Shown here: positions 1 to 4,832 of the stretch, piece after piece
Layout: each line of letters begins with the position of its first letter
How positions within the stretch are numbered: position 1 is the first letter of the stretch
DNA from: an uncultured Spirochaetota bacterium
GTDB taxonomy: Bacteria > Spirochaetota > UBA4802 > UBA5368
Length of the DNA: 5,198 nucleotides
Direction: 5' to 3'
NCBI GenBank assembly: GCA_937864375.1
Contig: CALMJO010000345.1
Coordinates: 1-5,198 of the forward strand
Program-made: the position numbers and the translations under genes
The notes under the pieces: generated by a model
Databases searched by the model: none
Seen by the model: the letters and a program-made list of their open reading frames with translations, nothing else
Told to the model about the DNA's origin: nothing

Positions 1-52
1 GCCGGCTTTAGCCGGACACGAAGCCACCGCCTTCAGGCGGTGCGTGGTTCAC
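1..52 (+). ncRNA. 3' scaffold of a TnpB guide RNA (omega RNA) / right end of an IS200/IS605-type element, partial
   Basis: Two hairpins follow each other. The first pairs 2-6 (CCGGC) with 11-15 (GCCGG) around a TTTA loop. The second pairs 25-31 (CACCGCC) with 36-42 (GGCGGTG) around a TTCA loop, with GAAGCC before it and GTGGTTCAC after it. A GAAGCC-stem-TTCA-stem-GGTTCAC arrangement is what I recall of the conserved right ends of IS605-group elements. There the transposon end is also the 3' scaffold of the RNA that guides the TnpB nuclease, and the guide is read from flanking DNA. On that reading the element ends near 52 and the guide begins at 53 (TTCTGCGGATTGGG). No T-run follows, which argues against a simple terminator. 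The tnpB gene would lie to the left, outside the window. The family assignment is inference from pattern memory; the hairpins are seen directly. Confidence 0.55.
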
Positions 53-92
53 TTCTGCGGATTGGGCCGGTACGCGCCCCGGAGAAGCTTCG

Positions 93-121
93 TTGACTGA
101 CGGCAAATCCGGACGTAATAC
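93..121 (+). promoter_or_regulatory. Weak candidate sigma-70-type promoter
   Basis: TTGACT (93-98) is separated by 17 bases from TAATAC (116-121). The -35 box matches the consensus at five of six positions, but the -10 box at only three. It points towards the muiA-like gene but lies about 220 bases from the start codon. Two closer candidates exist at 246-282, so this one is a secondary possibility. Confidence 0.2.
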
Positions 122-245
122 ATGAATGCCCAATGCCGCTGGAAGCCTATCATGCTCCGGGACCAACGTCAAGCGGAAAGACGGGGTTTAAGAGAGGGCA
201 ACCGTGTAACAAAATGCCGATAGTGGTGATCATATGGATTGAATG

Positions 246-282
246 TATAATATTTGACAGGAACGCGTTTTCCGGGTAGTTT
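246..282 (+). promoter_or_regulatory. Candidate promoter region for the muiA-like gene
   Basis: There is a perfect TATAAT at 246-251, without a good -35 box at the right distance. Three bases later comes a perfect TTGACA at 254-259, followed after 17 bases by TAGTTT (277-282, three of six matches). Either could drive the gene at 342. Use of the second would give a leader of about 50 bases. The rest of 53-341 shows no recognisable gene or RNA. Confidence 0.4.
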
Positions 283-341
283 ACTACCGCCGGTACCAAT
301 CTATCGCGGCACCCTGCAGCGGGAATACAAGGAGCGTTATT

Positions 342-2189
342 ATGAAACAGGCATGTAGAATCGCGTTATGCGTAGCGGCTCTCGTCCTCGGCACCTCGTT
401 CGCGGCGCCGGCCGCCGAGGAGATCGTCACCGGGAGCCAGATCGTTTCGGTGAAGCTCTACCAGAACCAGGCGCTCATCACGCGCCAGGCGCAGGTCTCC
501 CTGAAGAGGGGCGAAAACACGCTGGTGCTGGCGGGGCTGCCCAGCACCCTGCACGACTGGTCGGCGAAGGGCGCGCTGCCTAAAGATTTCGAGGGCAAGA
601 TCATGAGCATCGAGGTCGAGAAAAAGGCGCTCCTTTCCAAGCACCAGCAGAACGTAGCGGAGATCGAGGCCAGGCTTGACGCGCTCCACGAAAAAGACCT
701 TGAGTACGTGCACGTGCTCAAGACCATCCAGTCGCAGGAAGACTTCATCAATTCCATCGTGACCTTCACCACGCAGACGGCGTCGCAGGAGCTCGCCACG
801 CGCATCCCGCAGGTAGGCGTGTGGAACGACACGCTCAACTACGTGAGCGAGAAGCGACGCCAGCTCCTCGCCCAGAGGCGCGAGACGGAGAAGGCGCGCG
901 AGCAGCTGGGCAAGCAGATCCAGCAGCTCGAGTTCGAGCTCCAGCAGATCGCGGGCTACGACTACTACGACAACTACCAGTCGCTCAACAAGGCGGTGCT
1001 GGAAAACCGCGCCGCGATGAACGTCCAGCAGTTCGCGCAGACCTCGGACAAGTACGCGCAGCGGCGAAAGCTCCTGAACGAGCCTACGGAAAAGATCGAC
1101 ATCGAGAAGCGCTTCGTGGTCCAGGTGTTCTCATCACGGGACGCGGCGGCGCTCTTTACCTTCAGCTACATCATTCCCGACACCTCGTGGAAGATGCTCT
1201 ATGACGTACGCGCGAGCCACGAGAACAAGTCCATCACCCTGCTCGTCTTCGCGGACATCTACCAGCACACGGGCGAGGACTGGAAGACCGTCCAGCTCGC
1301 GCTGTCCACGGGCTCGCCTGTCCAGGCGATCCGTCCGCCCGAGCTTGCCGGCTGGTTCCTGGACCTGTACCATGACCGCGCGAAATATTACGAGGGCGCG
1401 GCCGGTGCGGCCGATTACGCCTCCACCGGGATCGCGATGGCCAAAGAGAAGAAGGCCTACGCTCCCAAGAAGAACGGCGGAGGCAATAACGAAGAGGACT
1501 ACGCCCCCGTCCCCGAGGCCGAGGTGAGCGACAGGGGGCCCTTCATGGAGATCGCGATGCCGCTCGAGCAGAGCATCGCATCGACCACAAAGATGCAGAA
1601 AAAGTACATGCAGGAATACACGCTCAAGGAAGGCGACAAGGTCCAGTTTTACTACGAGGTGGTGCCCGCAAAGGCGCGCGAAGGCTTCCTCAAGGTAAAA
1701 GTGGGCAATTCCACCCAGCTCCCCTGGCTCGCGGGCGAGGCTCAGATCTTCCTTGAGAACGAGTTCATGGGCAAGGCCCAGATTCCCTTCACTCCCAGGG
1801 GCAAGGAGGAGACGGTCGCCCTGGGCCTTGAATCGCGCATAACGTCACAGAAGGAACTGGTGAAGAAGTACGAGGACACCTCGGGGCTTTTTGGAGGGAA
1901 CAGGAGAATCGTGTATACCTACAAGCTCACGATCGAAAACCAGCTGCCGTCCCAGGCGGCGATCACCGTCGTGGACAATATACCCGTTTCGCGCAACGAG
2001 AAGATCAAGGCCGAGGTGCAGGGCCTCTCGGTCCCCTATATCAAGGACGAGGAATACGAGAAGTCGTCGGACTACGCCCACGGGCTCAGGAAGTGGAAGC
2101 TGGAGGTCCCCGCGCACGGCAAGAAGGAGATCACCTACGAGGTCGTAGTGAGCTTCGACAAGGACGCGTCGGTGCAGGGGCTCAGGTAA
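342..2189 (+). CDS. Secreted DUF4140/DUF4139 protein, mucoidy inhibitor MuiA family
   Basis: This is an envelope protein of unknown biochemical activity, 615 residues. The family is named for a gene reported to affect the mucoid (exopolysaccharide) phenotype. The N-terminus is a signal peptide: a basic start (MKQACR), a hydrophobic core at about 7-20, and an AxA-type cleavage site near A22-P23-A24, so the product is probably periplasmic or outside the inner membrane. Residues about 34-135 match the DUF4140 domain (VKLYQNQALITRQ, then GENTLVLAGLP). Heptad-rich charged helices at about 95-130 and 165-205 suggest coiled coil. DUF4139 covers about 255-605, with the characteristic GEDWKTVQLALSTGSP at 311-326. 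It is interrupted by a low-complexity charged and glycine-rich linker at about 351-395. The ATG is supported by AAGGAG at 329-334, seven bases upstream. It is a single-gene unit convergent with the toxin gene. Family assignment is firm; function is open. Confidence 0.9.
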   Translation: MKQACRIALCVAALVLGTSFAAPAAEEIVTGSQIVSVKLYQNQALITRQAQVSLKRGENTLVLAGLPSTLHDWSAKGALPKDFEGKIMSIEVEKKALLSKHQQNVAEIEARLDALHEKDLEYVHVLKTIQSQEDFINSIVTFTTQTASQELATRIPQVGVWNDTLNYVSEKRRQLLAQRRETEKAREQLGKQIQQLEFELQQIAGYDYYDNYQSLNKAVLENRAAMNVQQFAQTSDKYAQRRKLLNEPTEKIDIEKRFVVQVFSSRDAAALFTFSYIIPDTSWKMLYDVRASHENKSITLLVFADIYQHTGEDWKTVQLALSTGSPVQAIRPPELAGWFLDLYHDRAKYYEGAAGAADYASTGIAMAKEKKAYAPKKNGGGNNEEDYAPVPEAEVSDRGPFMEIAMPLEQSIASTTKMQKKYMQEYTLKEGDKVQFYYEVVPAKAREGFLKVKVGNSTQLPWLAGEAQIFLENEFMGKAQIPFTPRGKEETVALGLESRITSQKELVKKYEDTSGLFGGNRRIVYTYKLTIENQLPSQAAITVVDNIPVSRNEKIKAEVQGLSVPYIKDEEYEKSSDYAHGLRKWKLEVPAHGKKEITYEVVVSFDKDASVQGLR

Positions 2190-2227
2190 TCCCCCCGGCC
2201 CCATTTGGAATATGGGGAGTTGCGGGA

Positions 2228-2279
2228 GTGAACGGCATGCGTCCGCTATCGGGTCCAAGGCCCGGCGCGTGCCGTTCAT
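2228..2279. terminator. Long imperfect hairpin in the convergent gap, candidate bidirectional terminator
   Basis: Arm 2229-2243 pairs with 2264-2278 over 15 positions, 13 Watson-Crick and two G-U. A G-U pair at 2228/2279 can be added. Inside it, GGG at 2251-2253 can pair with CCC at 2261-2263. It lies midway between the stop of the muiA-like gene and the stop of the convergent toxin gene, the expected place for a shared terminator. Neither strand has a T-run after the stem, so it is not a canonical intrinsic terminator. A REP-like palindrome or a structured RNA are alternatives. A smaller stem (2199-2204 with 2212-2217) precedes it. Confidence 0.45.
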
Positions 2280-2327
2280 GCGGTGGAAACGGGCTTCTTC
2301 GAGACAACAGCGCTTTTCAGAGGCAGG

Positions 2328-2708
2328 TCAATTCGCGAGTCGTTTAAATGTGGCGGCAATCCCGGCTTTTCCCATTCTCCCGCTCGCGGTTTCCATCATC
2401 ATCCCGTAAAGTTCTTCTCCGGTGTCGGTGATTTCGATCCCATTGATTTCCAGGTATACCAGGGCCGCCGCAAGTCCCACCCGTTTGTTCCCGTCAATGA
2501 ATGGATGATTCTGACAGATGTGATACGCGTATGCCGCGGCTCTCTCGAAATGATTTTCATGGAGCAATTTTCCGCCGAACATCGCCTCGGGCATCGCGAG
2601 CGCAGAAGTGAGCAGCGAGAGATCGTGGATGCCTGGATTTCCGCCATAGCGCGTCACCTGGTCCCGGTGTATCCGGATTACCTCGGCGAGAGTGAGAAAT
2701 TCGGGCAT
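2328..2708 (-). CDS. doc: Doc-family (death-on-curing, Fic-fold) toxin
   Basis: This 126-residue protein is the toxin of a type II toxin-antitoxin pair. Doc proteins are kinases with a Fic fold; the phage P1 member phosphorylates EF-Tu and stops translation. The active-site loop is intact at residues 68-76, HPFIDGNKR, matching the HPFx(D)GNKR form typical of Doc. The helix before it (FERAAAYAYHICQ) and the hydrophobic helix after it (VGLAAALVYLEING) also match the family. The length is normal for Doc. The gene lies 9 bases after the antitoxin stop codon, and no strong Shine-Dalgarno site precedes its ATG, so translation is probably coupled to the antitoxin. G+C is near 50% in two hand-counted 60-base samples, lower than the neighbouring operon, which fits a mobile module. 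Nothing in the sequence suggests inactivation. Confidence 0.9.
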   Translation of the reverse strand: MPEFLTLAEVIRIHRDQVTRYGGNPGIHDLSLLTSALAMPEAMFGGKLLHENHFERAAAYAYHICQNHPFIDGNKRVGLAAALVYLEINGIEITDTGEELYGMMMETASGRMGKAGIAATFKRLAN

Positions 2709-2717
2709 AGCGGGCTG

Positions 2718-2945
2718 TTATTCGGCGAGGCGCTTCAACGTCGTGCCATGATTCCGGTTCACCTTTTCGAGCGCGCTCCTGAACCGCTTTTCCCTGGTCG
2801 CCGAGCGGACGGGAGAGATGATGAGGCTTTTCCCGTCGGTGGAGATCTCGAGCGGCGTGTTTGCGTCGATGTCCAGCAATTCCATGATCGCCTTGTCGAT
2901 TATGAGCGCCGAGCTGTTGCCGTGTTGTATCAACTTCTTGACCAT
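2718..2945 (-). CDS. AbrB/MazE/SpoVT-type antitoxin and autorepressor
   Basis: This 75-residue protein is the presumed antitoxin of the downstream Doc toxin. Residues about 2-46 (VKKLIQHGNSSALIID to KSLIISPV) have the swapped-hairpin AbrB/MazE pattern: a basic first strand, a GNSSAL turn, a helix (KAIMELLDI), then two short strands. This fold binds DNA as a dimer. The charged C-terminal tail (about 47-75) is the probable toxin-binding segment. I chose the ATG at 2945, with GGGGA a few bases upstream, over an in-frame GTG at 2963. The GTG falls within the promoter -10/start-site region and would be upstream of, or at, the transcript start. Canonical Doc partners are Phd-type, so an AbrB-type partner is a mixed pairing. 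Such pairings occur in annotated genomes, to my knowledge. Family confidence is high; the antitoxin role is inferred from position. Confidence 0.85.
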   Translation of the reverse strand: MVKKLIQHGNSSALIIDKAIMELLDIDANTPLEISTDGKSLIISPVRSATREKRFRSALEKVNRNHGTTLKRLAE

Positions 2946-2956
2946 CGCAGTCCCCG

Positions 2957-2992
2957 TATACACAATATATACACGGCGCGAAAAGTCGTCAA
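2957..2992 (-). promoter_or_regulatory. Promoter and probable operator of the toxin-antitoxin operon
   Basis: Read on the minus strand, TTGACG (2992-2987) is followed after exactly 17 bases by TATATT (2969-2964); each box matches the sigma-70 consensus at five of six positions. Transcription would begin near 2957, about a dozen bases before the ATG at 2945. Two direct copies of the heptamer TATACAC (plus-strand reading) lie at 2957-2963 and 2968-2974, 11 bases apart, about one helical turn. They straddle the -10 box and the start site. This is a natural place for the AbrB-type antitoxin, alone or with Doc, to bind and repress its own operon. The promoter is strongly supported by sequence; the operator role is inference. 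Confidence 0.7.
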
Positions 2993-3023
2993 GTGATTTG
3001 GCGTGAGGTTTCGGGAGTTTCGC

Positions 3024-3575
3024 CTAAGCCTTTCCGTTCGCGGCGAGATCCATGCCGCGGCGGATTGCCTTGAGGTTGCCCGGGATGGTCTTCTTGAGCC
3101 GCTCGGGCACCACCTCTTCCATGACTCCCTCCACGTCGGCGAGATCCAGGAAGTGGGCGCGCTCGATGAAGGCGCCCAGCGCAATCATGTTCGCCACCTT
3201 TGCGCTGCCCAGGGCGATCGCTTCCTCGTTGCAGCGAAGCGGGAGGTTCTTTACGTCGGTGCGCGAGAGGAGATCCTCCGGGATGAGGCTCGTGTTCGCG
3301 ATGACGAGGCCGCCGGGGGCTACCATGGGCTGGTACTTTTCGAGCGCGATCGTGTCCATGGCGATGATCGACAAGGGGGTGTTCGTGACCATGGATCCTA
3401 TCTCCTCGTCGGACACAACCAGCGTCACGTTGGTTCGCCCGCCGCGTTTCTCGACGCCGTACGAGGGCAGGTAGGTCACTCCCAGCCCCTTCTTGATCGC
3501 GGCGACTGCCACTATCTGGCTGATGATCTGTATTCCCTGCCCGCCAAAGCCCGCCATAATTACATCGTAGTACAT
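3024..3575 (-). CDS. korC: 2-oxoacid:ferredoxin oxidoreductase, gamma subunit
   Basis: This 183-residue protein is the gamma subunit of a multi-subunit 2-oxoacid:ferredoxin oxidoreductase, which converts a 2-oxoacid plus CoA to acyl-CoA and CO2 and passes electrons to ferredoxin in the cytoplasm. The glycine-rich GFGGQG (residues 9-14), the SYGVEKRGG segment (38-46) and KVANMIALGAF (126-136) are family signatures. The length is usual. The ATG at 3575 has AAAGG eight bases upstream. It is the last oxidoreductase gene of the operon and is separated from the beta gene by the GxxExxY cassette. I cannot tell from the gamma subunit whether the substrate is 2-oxoglutarate (Kor) or branched-chain 2-oxoacids (Vor); the symbol is provisional. 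No convincing terminator lies between its stop and the toxin-antitoxin promoter. Confidence 0.85.
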   Translation of the reverse strand: MYYDVIMAGFGGQGIQIISQIVAVAAIKKGLGVTYLPSYGVEKRGGRTNVTLVVSDEEIGSMVTNTPLSIIAMDTIALEKYQPMVAPGGLVIANTSLIPEDLLSRTDVKNLPLRCNEEAIALGSAKVANMIALGAFIERAHFLDLADVEGVMEEVVPERLKKTIPGNLKAIRRGMDLAANGKA

Positions 3576-3604
3576 AGCAAATACCTTTTATCCATCCACA
3601 CTTC

Positions 3605-3644
3605 ACGGAAAGGGAGATAGGGGGATGGACGAGATGGATGAGAT
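3605..3644 (+). repeat. Left arm of the inverted repeat flanking the GxxExxY gene
   Basis: This arm is purine-rich, with GAGAT/GGGAT units, and ends at the base just before the stop codon of the GxxExxY gene. Positions 3605-3637 match the reverse complement of 4024-4056 at 28 of 33 positions without gaps; the mismatches are at 3609, 3615, 3623, 3627 and 3630. A further GAGAT (3640-3644) matches after a one-base length difference. The 3615 mismatch would be a G-U pair in RNA. Confidence 0.8.
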
Positions 3645-4019
3645 TTATTCCGGCATTTCTATTCGCCGGAAATCCGCCTTGTCGTTTAACAAATTCACCA
3701 GCAAGCCAATTTTACAGCCGCTTGCCTTGAGATATGACTTAATCTGAGCATAATGCGCTTTGCTCAGAGATTCTACTGTTTTCAGTTCAATGATTACTAA
3801 GTTTTCTATCACTATATCCAGGCGATGAGTCCCTACCAATGCTTCCTTGTAATAGATACGAATTTCTTTTTCTTCTTCGACATTTAGGTTGTTTCTCTGC
3901 AATTCAATCACAAGAGCTTTGCGGTACACGCTCTCAAGAAATCCGGGACCCAACTCCCGGTGTACTTCTATGATACATTGAATAATGGTTTCTGTAAGAC
4001 TGTCTCCTCTAAATTCCAT
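3645..4019 (-). CDS. GxxExxY protein (PD-(D/E)XK nuclease-like)
   Basis: This 124-residue protein belongs to the GxxExxY family, named for a motif seen here as G26-F-L-E29-S-V-Y32 in the stretch EVHRELGPGFLESVY. The family is placed in the PD-(D/E)XK nuclease superfamily. The matching core is present: D68 in HRLDIVI, then E78-L-K80 in VIIELKTVE, then Q92/K94 in AQIKSYLKASG, so nuclease-type residues are intact. The biological role of the family is not established. The gene separates the beta and gamma subunit genes of a metabolic operon with which it has no evident functional link. Its base composition (about 41% G+C) and AT-rich codon use differ sharply from the neighbours. The ATG lies immediately after GGGGAG, an unusually short Shine-Dalgarno spacing, and within the inner end of the right repeat arm. 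Expression may therefore be low or structure-controlled. Confidence 0.85.
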   Translation of the reverse strand: MEFRGDSLTETIIQCIIEVHRELGPGFLESVYRKALVIELQRNNLNVEEEKEIRIYYKEALVGTHRLDIVIENLVIIELKTVESLSKAHYAQIKSYLKASGCKIGLLVNLLNDKADFRRIEMPE

Positions 4020-4056
4020 CTCCCCATCTCTTCAATCTCCCTATCCCCCTTGCCGT
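4018..4056 (-). repeat. Right arm of the inverted repeat flanking the GxxExxY gene
   Basis: Read on the minus strand this is the partner of 3605-3644, again a purine-rich run of GGGAT/GAGAT units. Its inner end reaches the start codon of the GxxExxY gene (4017-4019) and contains the only Shine-Dalgarno-like bases. Pairing of the two arms in the transcript would therefore hide the translation start and put the whole gene in the loop. Confidence 0.8.
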
Positions 4057-4079
4057 TGCGCCGTAAAGGAGCGAGTTGC

Positions 4080-4832
4080 TCACAGAAAATCCTTGCCAGT
4101 CCTCTCTTTGAAAACTCCCAGCGGGTAATACGGGATCATCTCGCGCTCGATCACGTCCAGGGCCTCGAGCGGGGACACGCGCCAGTTGGTGTTGCAGGTC
4201 GAGAGCATTTCGACCACGGAGAAACCCATCTCGTTCATCTGCATCTCGAAGCCCTTGATGACGGCCTTCTTCGCCTGGTTCACGTGCTTGGGCGTATGCA
4301 GGGAGACCCTGGTGGAATACGCGACGCCCTCGAGGGTGGCGAGCATCTCGGCCATGCGGATGGGGTAGCCCTCGTTGCGGAACTCGCGCCCGTAGGGACT
4401 CGTGGTCGTCTGCTGGCCAAGGAGCGTGGTGGGCGCCATCTGCCCCCCGGTCATGCCGTACACGGAATTGTTGATGAAGAACACCGTGATGTTTTCGCCC
4501 CTGTTCGCGGCGTGGATGATCTCCGACGTGCCTATGGCGGCCATGTCGCCGTCGCCCTGGTAGGCGAAGACGATCTTGTCGGGCTGGGCGCGCTTCATCC
4601 CGGTCGCGCACGCCGGGGCCCTCCCGTGCGGCGATTCAAGGACGTCTATGGGGAAATACGAGTACAGGAACACGCAGCATCCCACGCCGGGGATGCCCAC
4701 CGTGCGGTCCACGATGCCGAGCTCGTCCATGGCCTCGGCGATGAGCCGGTGGGCGATGCCGTGCGTGCAGCCCGGGCAGAAATGCGTGAGCGTGGGCTTG
4801 AGACTAACGGGACGCTTAAACACTGCGTTCAT
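4080..4832 (-). CDS. korB: 2-oxoacid:ferredoxin oxidoreductase, beta subunit (thiamine diphosphate-binding)
   Basis: This 250-residue beta subunit carries the thiamine diphosphate site and, in this family, the proximal iron-sulfur cluster. The thiamine-binding motif is complete: GDGDMAAIG begins at residue 93 and ends with NN at 121-122 (GDG-x25-NN form). Cysteines suited to binding a [4Fe-4S] cluster are C19 and C22 (CPGC), C52 or C53 (GVGCC), and C213 in the C-terminal part. The length is typical of stand-alone beta subunits. I chose ATG at 4832, which has GGAGG six bases upstream; an in-frame GTG at 4838 would abut the Shine-Dalgarno site with no spacing. The start overlaps the end of the alpha gene by 17 bases, indicating translational coupling. 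Substrate (2-oxoglutarate or branched-chain 2-oxoacid) is not decided by what I can see. Confidence 0.9.
   Translation of the reverse strand: MNAVFKRPVSLKPTLTHFCPGCTHGIAHRLIAEAMDELGIVDRTVGIPGVGCCVFLYSYFPIDVLESPHGRAPACATGMKRAQPDKIVFAYQGDGDMAAIGTSEIIHAANRGENITVFFINNSVYGMTGGQMAPTTLLGQQTTTSPYGREFRNEGYPIRMAEMLATLEGVAYSTRVSLHTPKHVNQAKKAVIKGFEMQMNEMGFSVVEMLSTCNTNWRVSPLEALDVIEREMIPYYPLGVFKERTGKDFL

Larger units (their letters stand above)
3605..4056 (-). mobile_element. Candidate GxxExxY insertion cassette within the oxidoreductase operon
   Basis: This is a 452-bp block bounded by imperfect inverted repeats (3605-3644 and 4018-4056) and containing a single gene. Its interior is about 41% G+C (hand count over 3661-4020), against more than 60% in two 60-base samples of the flanking korC and korB. 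Without the block, the beta-gamma spacer would be about 50 bases (29 left of it and 23 right), normal for an operon. No target-site duplication is obvious. No transposase is present, so movement would depend on something elsewhere or on retro- or recombination-type events. That it is an inserted unit is inference from composition, boundaries and operon disruption. Confidence 0.5.

Noticed and set aside
122..223. Small 33-codon plus-strand frame in the leader region
   Set aside because: It has no Shine-Dalgarno site, no recognisable similarity, and lies between an element end and promoter candidates. It is too short to support.
2199..2217. Short hairpin just after the muiA-like stop codon as the terminator
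   Set aside because: It has a six-pair stem with a seven-base loop and no T-run; the longer hairpin at 2228-2279 is a better candidate.
2718..2963. GTG start at 2963 for the antitoxin
   Set aside because: It lies within the -10/start-site region of a well-formed promoter; the ATG at 2945 has GGGGA upstream and begins the AbrB-type domain directly.
2283..2996. Long plus-strand open frame opposite the toxin-antitoxin genes
   Set aside because: It is antisense to two genes with clear family motifs, its protein shows no recognisable domain, and GC-rich DNA often leaves the opposite strand open.
3003..3620. Plus-strand open frame opposite the gamma subunit gene
   Set aside because: It mirrors korC and has low-complexity arginine-, aspartate- and glycine-rich composition with no domain; korC has intact signatures.
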